Source of the DNA: Bodo saltans
Lineage: Eukaryota > Euglenozoa > Kinetoplastea > Eubodonida > Bodonidae
Assembly: GCA_001460835.1 (NCBI GenBank)
Contig: CYKH01001358.1
Location: forward strand, 1 to 20,749
Direction of reading: 5' to 3'
DNA length: 20,749 nucleotides
The translations under genes and the position numbers were made by a program. Below the pieces are notes generated by a model that saw only the letters and a program-made list of their open reading frames with translations, was not told the DNA's origin and ran no database searches. This document shows, one piece after another, positions 1-9,400 of the stretch; the stretch's first letter is position 1; every line of letters starts with the position of its first letter.

Positions 1-7
1 AAAATAA

Positions 8-33
8 TCTTGTTTGTCTTTTCTCTCTCGTAG
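8..33 (+). promoter_or_regulatory. Candidate spliced-leader trans-splice acceptor
   Basis: A pyrimidine-rich run (about 8-30) ends in TAG at 31-33, with no other AG between tract and acceptor. In kinetoplastids a polypyrimidine tract followed by the first AG is the usual signal for adding the spliced leader. The resulting 5' leader of the surface-protein gene would be about 185 nt. The site is inferred from composition only. A later AG (for example near 40 or 50) could also be used. Confidence 0.45.
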
Positions 34-218
34 CAAGAGCCATCAGTAGTAGTCACTAGAAAAAAAATCATGGCGTGCGCGAAGATCTAAAAGCGAGAAC
101 GTTTTTTCCACCCCTTTTCTGACATCAATCAACCATCCTACGAACGAAGCACACTCTGCAGCAACTTCGTTTTCGTCCTTCTTCAAAATCACACGATACG
201 CGTTTTCTTTCCAAAGCG

Positions 219-3200
219 ATGCCATTGCTGTCATTGTATGCGATGAAGACTGTCGTCGTCCTCGTCGTCACTTTTTTATGTCTCGCAACTTCGTCCGCAT
301 GGGCAGTGGGTATGAACACTGAGACACATTCTCTATCAGAAGAAGCGTCAAATGAGTATTCCTTCTCCGAATCCACCTCCGCGTCGAAATCTTTTTCATC
401 CTTTGGGGAGAGTGGTTCCGGATCGGGAAGTATCATCAATAGTCAGTCGTCCACAATCACGCCACCTCCCACTCCGACACACTCCAAGTCACAGGAGAAG
501 TCATGGTCACCGAGTTGGTCTCGCGATGGAAAGACAATGTCTGACTCTTCTACTTTGACTGCAGATCCCATGTCGATCACGTCGTCTGGCTCAGCACCAC
601 GGAGCGACTCCATGACGTACTCATTCGAGGGCACGAAAACATCAACGATCACGCCTCCTCCTACCCCCACACGATCCTATTCGATTTCACAATCGTGGTC
701 ACTTACTGAATCGGATATGGAGAGCTATTCAAAATCGCTGACGTTTGAGTTCGGCACGAGGACCGAGTCCCCATCGCCCACCACTGATGCAACCCTCACG
801 GCATCTATGACTCCGTCGTATCTGACGAAAACAAAAACGCAACGCAGGACTAGGAGTAGGACCGATAGTAGCACTCAGGCGTTAGCGTCCACTTCCCGAA
901 CTATGACGCAGGAATGGACTTTGTCTGTTCCAACTCAAAGCTCATCGTGGACACCATCATTCTCATTCGAGTATTCCCCGTCGCCCTCTGCGTCAAATTT
1001 AGGATCATACTCGCCTTCGGGATCAGAGTTCATGACCATCACGTACACGAAGAAGCAAACGACTGCTCCTTTTCAGACCGTGTCGGATTATCCAACACTG
1101 AGTGAGACGATTAGTGAATCTGAGTCACTCACAAACGACGAGACGCGAACGATTCGAAGCGTATCGATATCGACATCAAGTACGTTTTCTTCGAACATGA
1201 CAAAATCCAGAAGCCGACCCAGCCCGACTGGCTCGTCGTCACCGTCTTTCTCGCAGCACCTGTCGGTGACAATAGACTCATACTCTTTATCGAGATCGGC
1301 GTCCCCTACTAAGGAGATCAGCGCTTCATGGACGTCTACCTCAAGTGCAACATTCACAAAGGATCCTACAGAGTCATCCTCCCCCAGTCAAAGTCACTCC
1401 ACGACGAATCTTGTGTCCTCGTCGTGGACAAGCTCATCGTCTCCGTCGTTTAGTTCTGAGGCCTCAAAGTCGTTGGCTACATTTTCATTTTCGTTCACCA
1501 CGACCACGTCACGGTCGTCTAGTGCGACAGAAGAACTCTCATCGTCGTTGTCCTGGACGGAAGAGCCAACCGTGTCTCATTCATATTCATTTTGCAACAG
1601 CATGAGTATCACAATCTCTTCGTCTTTTTCTACATCGTCATCGACAACATTTTCTCACAGTGCGAGCACCGAGCGAACATCATCGTGGTCATCGTCCGCG
1701 ACGCTATCAAATTCAAATGAAGCAAGCAGAACGGTATCCCTTTCAGAAGAAAAGTCCATGTCCCCGACTCGCTCAGATTCAGGCTCACCTTCACTGACTC
1801 TGTCCAAAGAAACGTCCGTGACGGTGAACTCCGTCTCCGCTACAGGAACATTCTCGCACGATGTTACCCCATCTACTACGCAAACCGTCGCGTGGACATC
1901 ACCGACTGGAACGTCCTCGTCGACAATGAGCTACGGCTCGGATACAAACCTAGTCAGTGCGTCGGAATCCAAAGAGATTAGTAGCTCAGTGACGAGGTCT
2001 CGATCAGAATCGGTGCTTCCCTCCATGTCAAAATCTCCAACAGTGACAAGGACTCGTGTTTCCGTGACAATCGTCGCGTCGAACTCAAAAGTGCCCACCA
2101 AAACTGTGTCACTGTCGAATGACGTGGTGTCAATGAGCGACAGTGGATCAAGTACAACGTCAAATTCATTTTCCGATGACAAGCGAACGTTATCTCGTTC
2201 CCAGTCTCCGTCTAGAGGTTCGTTGTCATCAGAAGAGACACGCAGTAGCACTCTGACCAACCCGACGGCAACGTTATTGGTTTCACTTAGCAAGCAATCC
2301 GCAACGCTATCACAAACAAGTACGACGACATCGTCCCAATCCGTCACCTTTTCCAAAGAAGTGAGCCCAACAAAGTCTTTTAGTATGACCCGAGGATCGC
2401 CGTCGAGGGAGATGTCCTTCACGGCGACAGCATCCATGTCGTCTTCGTTCGAGCCTGCCACTGCGACAAGGACTCTGACGGATGATCCAACCAAAGCGAG
2501 CCGCTCTCTTACGTTCCCAACGCTTACACGGCGCAACGCACGTGCATCGAGGACGTTATCGAGTAGTTTCTCCCCGACATCGTCCCAATCCGTCACCTTT
2601 TCCAAAGAAGTGAGCCCAACAAAGTCTTCTAGTATGACCCGAGGTTCGCCGTCGAGGGAGATGTCCTTCACGGTGACAGCATCCATGTCGTCTTCGTTCG
2701 AGCCGCCCACCGCGACAAGGACTCTGACGGATGATCCAACCAAAGCGAGCCGCTCTCTTACGTTCCCAACGCTTACACGGCGCAACGCACGTGCATCGAG
2801 GACGTTATCGAGTAGTTTCTCCCGCGACGGGGAAACCGTCACGACATCTTTTACTCACACAAGGCAGAAAACGAAAACGAAGCGGATTGTTGACACTGGT
2901 AGTCTTTCGCCACAGCGAAGTTTCTCACCGCGAAGTGTCTCCGGCTCGTCGTCTCCCTCATCGGAGTTAGCGTCGCCTTCGCATTCCATGACTGTGACGT
3001 TGTTGATCACGTTGACACCGCCACCAAGCCTCACGCATCACGGTAATAGTACTTCCCGTGGGCCCTCACGGACAGTGTCATACTCACAATCGGCGACCAC
3101 GACGAACGATCAACCCTCACGTAGCAACACGAACTCAGAGTCTCCTTCGCAGTCTAGTGAGCGTTGCGTAAGAGGTGGCTCCTTGTCGCTCACTCGTATT

Positions 3201-3395
3201 ACGGAGAGTAACTTAGGTTCGCAGTCAGAGTCACGTACTCAATCTGCAGAGTTTCCAAGTAGCACTCGAAGTGCGTCAGGAACAAAAAGTGTATCAGGAG
3301 CGTGGCCCAGTCGTTCACGGTGCGCGTCTTGCGGAAGGGGGTGGAGTTGCCGCAGTGGTCTCTTCGGTTGCGATTCGGCGAGTTACAGAGAGTGA
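219..3395 (+). CDS. Ser/Thr-rich surface protein, N-terminal part (signal peptide plus mucin-like ectodomain)
   Basis: This frame encodes 1058 residues. Residues 9-29 (MKTVVVLVVTFLCLATSSAW then A) form a clear signal peptide with an AWA cleavage site near residue 29. The start may be Met1 (219) or Met9 (243). The rest is almost entirely Ser and Thr with charged residues between, a pattern that suggests dense O-glycosylation at the cell surface. It has two TITPPPTPT motifs (453-479 and 645-671) and an 83-residue tandem duplication. It has no membrane anchor of its own. The TGA at 3393-3395 is followed in the same frame by more Ser-rich sequence, then a transmembrane helix at 7098-7178. I read this as the first third of one gene spanning 219-10229, interrupted by a stop. 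It could instead be a separate secreted protein, a recent nonsense mutation or a sequencing error. The function is unknown; a cell-surface coat or receptor role is inferred. Confidence 0.8.
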   Translation: MPLLSLYAMKTVVVLVVTFLCLATSSAWAVGMNTETHSLSEEASNEYSFSESTSASKSFSSFGESGSGSGSIINSQSSTITPPPTPTHSKSQEKSWSPSWSRDGKTMSDSSTLTADPMSITSSGSAPRSDSMTYSFEGTKTSTITPPPTPTRSYSISQSWSLTESDMESYSKSLTFEFGTRTESPSPTTDATLTASMTPSYLTKTKTQRRTRSRTDSSTQALASTSRTMTQEWTLSVPTQSSSWTPSFSFEYSPSPSASNLGSYSPSGSEFMTITYTKKQTTAPFQTVSDYPTLSETISESESLTNDETRTIRSVSISTSSTFSSNMTKSRSRPSPTGSSSPSFSQHLSVTIDSYSLSRSASPTKEISASWTSTSSATFTKDPTESSSPSQSHSTTNLVSSSWTSSSSPSFSSEASKSLATFSFSFTTTTSRSSSATEELSSSLSWTEEPTVSHSYSFCNSMSITISSSFSTSSSTTFSHSASTERTSSWSSSATLSNSNEASRTVSLSEEKSMSPTRSDSGSPSLTLSKETSVTVNSVSATGTFSHDVTPSTTQTVAWTSPTGTSSSTMSYGSDTNLVSASESKEISSSVTRSRSESVLPSMSKSPTVTRTRVSVTIVASNSKVPTKTVSLSNDVVSMSDSGSSTTSNSFSDDKRTLSRSQSPSRGSLSSEETRSSTLTNPTATLLVSLSKQSATLSQTSTTTSSQSVTFSKEVSPTKSFSMTRGSPSREMSFTATASMSSSFEPATATRTLTDDPTKASRSLTFPTLTRRNARASRTLSSSFSPTSSQSVTFSKEVSPTKSSSMTRGSPSREMSFTVTASMSSSFEPPTATRTLTDDPTKASRSLTFPTLTRRNARASRTLSSSFSRDGETVTTSFTHTRQKTKTKRIVDTGSLSPQRSFSPRSVSGSSSPSSELASPSHSMTVTLLITLTPPPSLTHHGNSTSRGPSRTVSYSQSATTTNDQPSRSNTNSESPSQSSERCVRGGSLSLTRITESNLGSQSESRTQSAEFPSSTRSASGTKSVSGAWPSRSRCASCGRGWSCRSGLFGCDSASYRE
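453..671 (+). repeat. Two TITPPPTPT motifs in the ectodomain
   Basis: The nine-residue motif TITPPPTPT is encoded at 453-479 and again at 645-671, each followed by a basic or His residue and Ser. The codons differ between the copies, so the protein motif rather than the DNA is conserved. The same motif recurs at 4839-4865 and in a cluster at 6351-6593, supporting one continuous gene. The motif could act as a rigid proline spacer or a glycosylation signal; that is inference. Confidence 0.8.
2326..2823 (+). repeat. In-frame 249-bp tandem duplication (two copies, 83 residues each)
   Basis: Copy 1 covers about 2326-2574 and copy 2 about 2575-2823. The period is exactly 249 bp, a multiple of three, so the reading frame is kept. 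I count six base differences by eye (about 97.6% identity), three of which change a residue. Each unit opens with TSSQSVTFSKEVSP and ends with ASRTLSSSFS. The high identity implies a recent duplication or conversion within the ectodomain. Confidence 0.95.
3393..3395 (+). other. In-frame TGA splitting the surface-protein gene
   Basis: The TGA lies in the same frame as both flanking ORFs (219 and 3405 are both multiples of three). Codons directly after it encode RSALSFSSRRSWS, which matches the Ser-rich style of the ectodomain. The signal peptide lies only upstream and the transmembrane helix only downstream. This supports a single interrupted gene rather than two genes. Confidence 0.75.
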
Positions 3396-3404
3396 AGAAG
3401 TGCG

Positions 3405-6400
3405 TTGAGTTTTTCAAGCAGAAGGAGTTGGAGCATGATCATCAGCGTATCGTGGAAGTCGTACTCCCCCAGTACATCTTACTCAGCATCCACCAGCGCA
3501 TCTGAGGAGGTCTCAAAGACGATCGGCAGCTCAACTATTTCGATGAGCGACACACAAACCGTTTCTCATGACGTTGCCACCTTAACGAAGTCGTTATCGA
3601 ACTCTGTATCAAAGTCGGCTACTGGTGACTTGAAAACAATGTCAGACACGATAACGTTAGGAAACCGCTCGGCGACAGCATCCATGTCACCAGGTATCCG
3701 CACAGCGTCGGAGTCAAAAACGACAGAAATATCTTCGTCGTTTACGTTTGAGCTGAGCATGTCTCGTTCAAGCTCCATCGTTGTGAGTGACACAGTTCGT
3801 GGCCGCGGTGGTGCTCCGCTTGGATCATCTCGGACATCATCGCTCACTTCTGCAGCGCGCAGGAACCATGGAATGAGCCTCTCGCCGAGCGACACGATGA
3901 CCCGCTTCACGCTCACCGATGAGCGCACCATGACAATTCAATCGATGTCACTGTCGAGGCCTTCCGTCACACGTGAGAAGTCCTTCACAGTTAGGAGCAC
4001 CTCGAGTTCGTTTTCCAAAGAGAGGACTGGGTCGGTCAGGAGCCGCTCTCCCTCATCGTCGTGGCAGTCTTCGAAATCCGAATCCTATTCACGCACATGG
4101 GGCAGTGCATCACGTGAAGCTAGTCGCACCACCTCCCCTTCATACACGCTTCAAATGAATACAGTGACGAGAAACGTTGCGGCCTCACACACTAAGTCGA
4201 GCTCAGCGTATGCCAGCGCAACGGCCAAGAGCTTTTCTCTCACTTCAACCATTTCTGGACCAGAGGCCACACGCACCGATACCATGTCGACATCTGCATC
4301 GGCCACACTGACCGCGTCCCACTCCGCACCGACTGAGGAGACATCTCGCTCCTCGACGGTATCGGATATGAGGTCCATTTCATTTCGCTCGCCGTCTATG
4401 TCTCAAACATCATCTCGCACGGCAAACATGTCACTTTCCAATGTTATGTCACTGAGCATGTCCGTCTCGCGTGATCGAGGAGCATCCAAATCGCGTCGCG
4501 GGAGTATCTCATCGTCGCCCTCAGCGCGTGGCGCCTCTCGCTCGTCGAGTGTCAGCCTTTCCAAAGAGGTGACTGCAACATTATCCCGCTCTCGTGGCAC
4601 GCCAAGCTCCGACGTGACGCTGACAGCGACACCCCAGACGCCATCGAATATTGCTTCATCGTCGTTTTCCGGGTCCCCTAGCGCGTCATCGTCACTCACC
4701 CCAACAAAGATGCGAAGCAGTTCCTTCACCGAAACTAAGAACACCTTTACCACTGAGAAAACTTCCACGTTGCCCAGTGCCACCGCATCGATCTCAGCCG
4801 CGATGCGCAGCAAATCCACTTCTGCTACGACTAGCTCGACGATTACGCCACCGCCCACTCCAACCCCTTCAGGATCTGCAAGCGTGACGAACACATCGTC
4901 CCTCTCCGTTGGCACTCCATCTCCTTCTGGTCGATCGCACGTTCCTACTCCCACAGCATCCGAGGCTATTTCTGCATCGCTCAGCCTCATGCCGTCGAAA
5001 TCGAAAACGTTAGCAGCAACGCCTAGCCCCTCTTTCTCCAACGACCCGCCATCTGCCACCGTGACCAATGAAACATCAGTGACATGGTCTCAATCCCAGG
5101 AGGTGACAAAGACGCTACTCTCCGCGTCTCCTGACTGGACTGCTACCGCGTCAACATCTCTTTCCAACCCCACTCCCACAGTTTCCTCTACCAAGGATAT
5201 GAACACGTTGTCCTCCACGCCATCTCCGTCACAGGACCCGCCCACCGCTTCCTACTCTGGTGATGGTGCTACCGTTAGCATGCCTCCCTCATTCACAGTC
5301 AACAGTCCGTCGATCACATTCTCCAATGAGCCAACGTCCACTAGTTCAAAGTCACCAGAGTTCTCATCAACATGGTGGTCGGTGTCAAGAGAACGCTCCG
5401 CGTCTTGGGGGAGCATTTCACCTGATCATAGCCGCTCCCTGGCATCTGTGAGTGCAACGCCGGAAAAATCAGCGTTGCCAGCAACAGAAACCAATAGTAG
5501 TTCCCCCTCCGCAGGAGCAAACACGAAGTCTCAGTCCCAGTCGCCTACGTATGCTCATACGAAGCCCTCTACCACACGATCAAACGCCATGCTCTCCATG
5601 ACAACATCCAATCAACTTACCATCAGTGTGGTGACGGCCACCGCGTCTTGCACAGCGTCTATCAGCGCGTACGTTCCGTCTCACTCCAACTCCCACACCA
5701 TCACCACCACGCGAAATCATCGTGTGTTTTGGTCGTTGACACATAATGTCACTATTACCGTGAATGCAACACTTTCAGCTTCCGTTAGCCCAGATACCGC
5801 ATCCCATTCTCCCGGGGCACTCTCGTCGACGAAGAGCCAATCTGGGTCGCTCACGTTGAGCGGCTGGACGCAAGCCAACAAGCTTCTTCGCGGTGGTGGC
5901 TTGTCGGCCACGATCTCTGCAGGGCCAAGCCCCAGTGAAGTTCTTTCGTCATCTCATAATACGAGTACTGTGTCCTTTACAGTTCAACGAACGAACACGC
6001 CGTCCACAACTTCCTCGAGGTCTGGGAGTGGAACCGGCGGTGGTGCAGGCCGGTGGAGGGGAGCAGGTCGTCGAGGTTTCTTCTCAGAATCCCTGTGTAG
6101 ACATCGCTGCAGGTGCGCGTGCCTCGCACATTTTACCATCAGCGACCCCCGCCTGACCGCGACCAGAACCGCTTCACTCCTTCCCACACCAACCAAAACA
6201 ATTGCAAAACTACCCACCAGCACACATGAACAGTCTCGATCCGTGTGGTCCTCCACGATAACAGTTTCAAAGCGCGTGACGCCGGCACCAAAAGCAACAG
6301 ACTCACACGCGGTGACACAGACCCGATCACTTGATCCATCAGTAAGTGGCACCATTACTCCAGCACCTCCTCGGACTCCTACCCCCACCGCCACATCCAT

Positions 6401-9400
6401 CACGCGTTCCGCCACGAGCGACGTCACAAGGACGAGATCTGCCATCACGCGATCGTTACTCCACACGTCGTCGGTGTCTCTCACACGAACGATAACGCCT
6501 CCACCGACGCCAACACCGCAACCGACGGCATCTGTGACGAGTGACGTTAGTGCTACGACAACCCGCACGGTAACGCCGCCGCCCACGCCGTCGCACCTTG
6601 CTTCCCCATCGGCTACGCACCCCGCCACCGTGACAGCGTCGGCTGCAACAGTGCCCCACAGCAGGACGCAAACCGTTATCAACTACGGCCCAGATGGCGC
6701 TGGTGAAAAACAGCTTAGCGAACATTGGGTTCGCATTAATGGCAGTGGCTGGGCCACGGCACTAAGCACCGCCGAAGGATCAGCCCGCGTCTCTGCGGCG
6801 ATTCGTGCGGACATCAGCATCGCCGTGGGACTACCACAGGGCAAGATCACCATCACGTCACTTCGTGTAGGGAGCCTTGTCGTCACGTTTTGGGCGTCTA
6901 GGAACAGCTCCCAGTTTATCCCAGATGCCACGATTAACACCGACATGGCGACGTCAGCGCTATCATTTTTGAGTATTGTCTACGAAAATATCACAGGAAT
7001 TACGAATGAAGTGCTTTCCGTCAATCAAACGTTAACGCGAACGTCGAGCGATGTCCTAGGACCTCAGGCGGTTGAATGCAACGGAGTCAAATGCTACCTC
7101 GCTGCCGCAGTCGGCGCGTCGGTTGGGGTGATTGTGACGCTGGTTGTCATTGTGTGGTGTGTCTTGTGGTGTGTCTTGCGTCGAAGAAGAATTGCGAGGC
7201 GGCTACTGAGAAAGAGCACGGCAGACCTCCGATCGAATGTGAGAGCATATCGAGACGACGAAGTAGTTTCTGCCAGAAGGCAGAGTGAAGACCAACACGA
7301 CGAGGAGGGTGAGGAAGACAACAACGCAATCATGGCGTCAGCCGTCATTCGCCCTCCTACCACGCTGCAGCACATTGATTTTGCAAGTTACAAGAAATAT
7401 TTGTTTGAGGCGGAAAGCTCCACATCGTCATCATCATCATCGTCTGCTTCTTCACAGTTGATGATCGCTCCCTTTGCGCCGTCATCCACCGAGGATACAC
7501 CAAGACCCAGAGAGGAGAACAACAACAGCGCCACGGCAGCACCACCGCCACCATCACAACCGAGTGGTGCTGCACCGCTTGTAGAAGCGGCGACAACGGT
7601 ACCTACTCCGCTTTCTTCGCAACGCATTCAGCGCCACGATCAACTTACAGTGATTCTCCCGCCTCAGTCTCAATGCTCGCCGGTTGCGGCTGTGACCACC
7701 ACGTCACTGCCACCGTCGTCGCGGCTGCAGGTTCGAGTCGAACACAACGAAACGGTGCAACGGCGAAACCCAATCGAAGGTGAATTCACTTCATCCACCA
7801 CATTGGATCTGTTGCAAGCTGGCACAGTACAACAACCATCGACAGGGGCTAGCGAGCTTTCAGCGGCGACAATGCCGATGTTAGTGCCTCGCAAAGCTCC
7901 TCCAACGTCGAAGCCAAAATTATCTGCAAGCCTAAAGAAGCCGCCCACTTCTTCACAAACTCCATACGTAGTTGATGAGGCTGCACGATCACCACCGCTA
8001 CATCATCAGCAGCAGCTGCCCAACATCAGCATGGTGAGTGCGTTCCCCTTGTCTCTCACAAGCCACCCTACCACCCCACCAGAAACCGTTGCCGCTGCTG
8101 ATACCGCCGCCACAAATAGCGGCCAAACAAACAATCCCCACAGTCGTAGTGCACTTGACAGCGCCGACGACGACAACACTGGAATCGATAACACCAGCAT
8201 GTTCTCAGCTCGCTCTGTTCTCTCGTTCTTTGGCTTTGGCGGCAGTAACAAGCGACGCTCGCATGACAACAACCAAAACTCTTCCCGTGAAGAAGAAGAT
8301 CACTGCCCTACGTCGCCGGCATTGTCGTCGTTGGCTGCGGCAAGCATGGAAGAGGGATCACTCAAGCGAGCGACAAGCAGCAGGACATCGTTTAGGCTTT
8401 TCAACAGCCCAAAAGCAACGCCAGCGATGACCATGGCACAGCAACAACAACAGCAGCACCTTCGGCAACAAACTGGCGGCGGTTCTAGTACAACCTCCAC
8501 AGTTACCCGACAACACGAACCGTTCGCCAGCGACAACAACGATCAACAGCCTGATGATCAACGACCCAAATTCCACCACCACCACCGAATCAACAGCATT
8601 GGAAGCAACGATGAAGATGTTGTTGCTCAGATTGAATTCCCGCCCATGTTGTCCTCATCGTTTGCTTCACAGAAGTCACCGTCGTCGCAACCGCCACAGC
8701 CACCACCGGCGGTAGCCTCGCCAATGATGCAAAAGAAAGTGTCTTGGGGGAACCTTTCCAAAAGCACGCCAATGGCAGCAGCACCTACATCTACAACCAC
8801 TGCTGCAACAACAACAAGCGAGGGCATTTTGAAGCGAGGAGGAGGAAGCACATCATTATCGCCTGGACCTCTTCTTCGCCTTCAACAACAAAACCCAACA
8901 CTTTCACCACCGACGCACGCAGCGGCCTCTGTTGCTTCTTCGAGTGCCACAACACTTGGCCGTGGCCTTTCGTTCTTGCAATTGAACGTCACAACGCCCC
9001 GATGGAATCCTGCAACTGGTGTATGGGAGGATGAAGCGATCACAAATGCTGCTGCTGCCACAACATCATCATCTACATCGGGCCCAGGTACGGCCGCATC
9101 ATCACCACCACCGCCGTCATCAGTTCACGCAATGATAACGAGCCCCCAGAGTATCTTGCGTCACCACAACAATCATTCTACTTCTTCTCCCAACACCGCC
9201 CTTCCACTGCCGCCTCTTCGCCTTCCAAACTCAATGGTTTCTATTTCTTCTTCCGCGTTGTCCCATCGAAGCACGTCGTCAAGTACAGCAACGGGTGCCG
9301 CAGCGTCCATCACCACTGCTGCTGAGATGCCTAATAATCCTTCAGCAGTGCCTTATGCAGTACCAGCACCCTCAACCACTCATTTGACGACGACAGCGGC

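Noticed and set aside
1931-2842. 303-codon ORF on the minus strand
   Set aside because: It is the mirror of Ser/Thr-rich coding on the plus strand: TCN and ACN codons reverse to triplets that rarely form stops. It contains the same 83-residue duplication and has no signal, domain or acceptor site.
3302-3505. Plus-strand frame with low Ser content across the TGA region
   Set aside because: It begins with GTG, is only 67 codons and has no recognised domain. Considered as evidence of a frameshift, but the Ser-rich frame continues on both sides without a net shift.
5984-6682. 232-codon minus-strand ORF rich in Val and Gly
   Set aside because: It is a shadow of the Thr/Pro-rich ectodomain, with GVGVGGGV segments exactly opposite the TITPPPTPT motifs.
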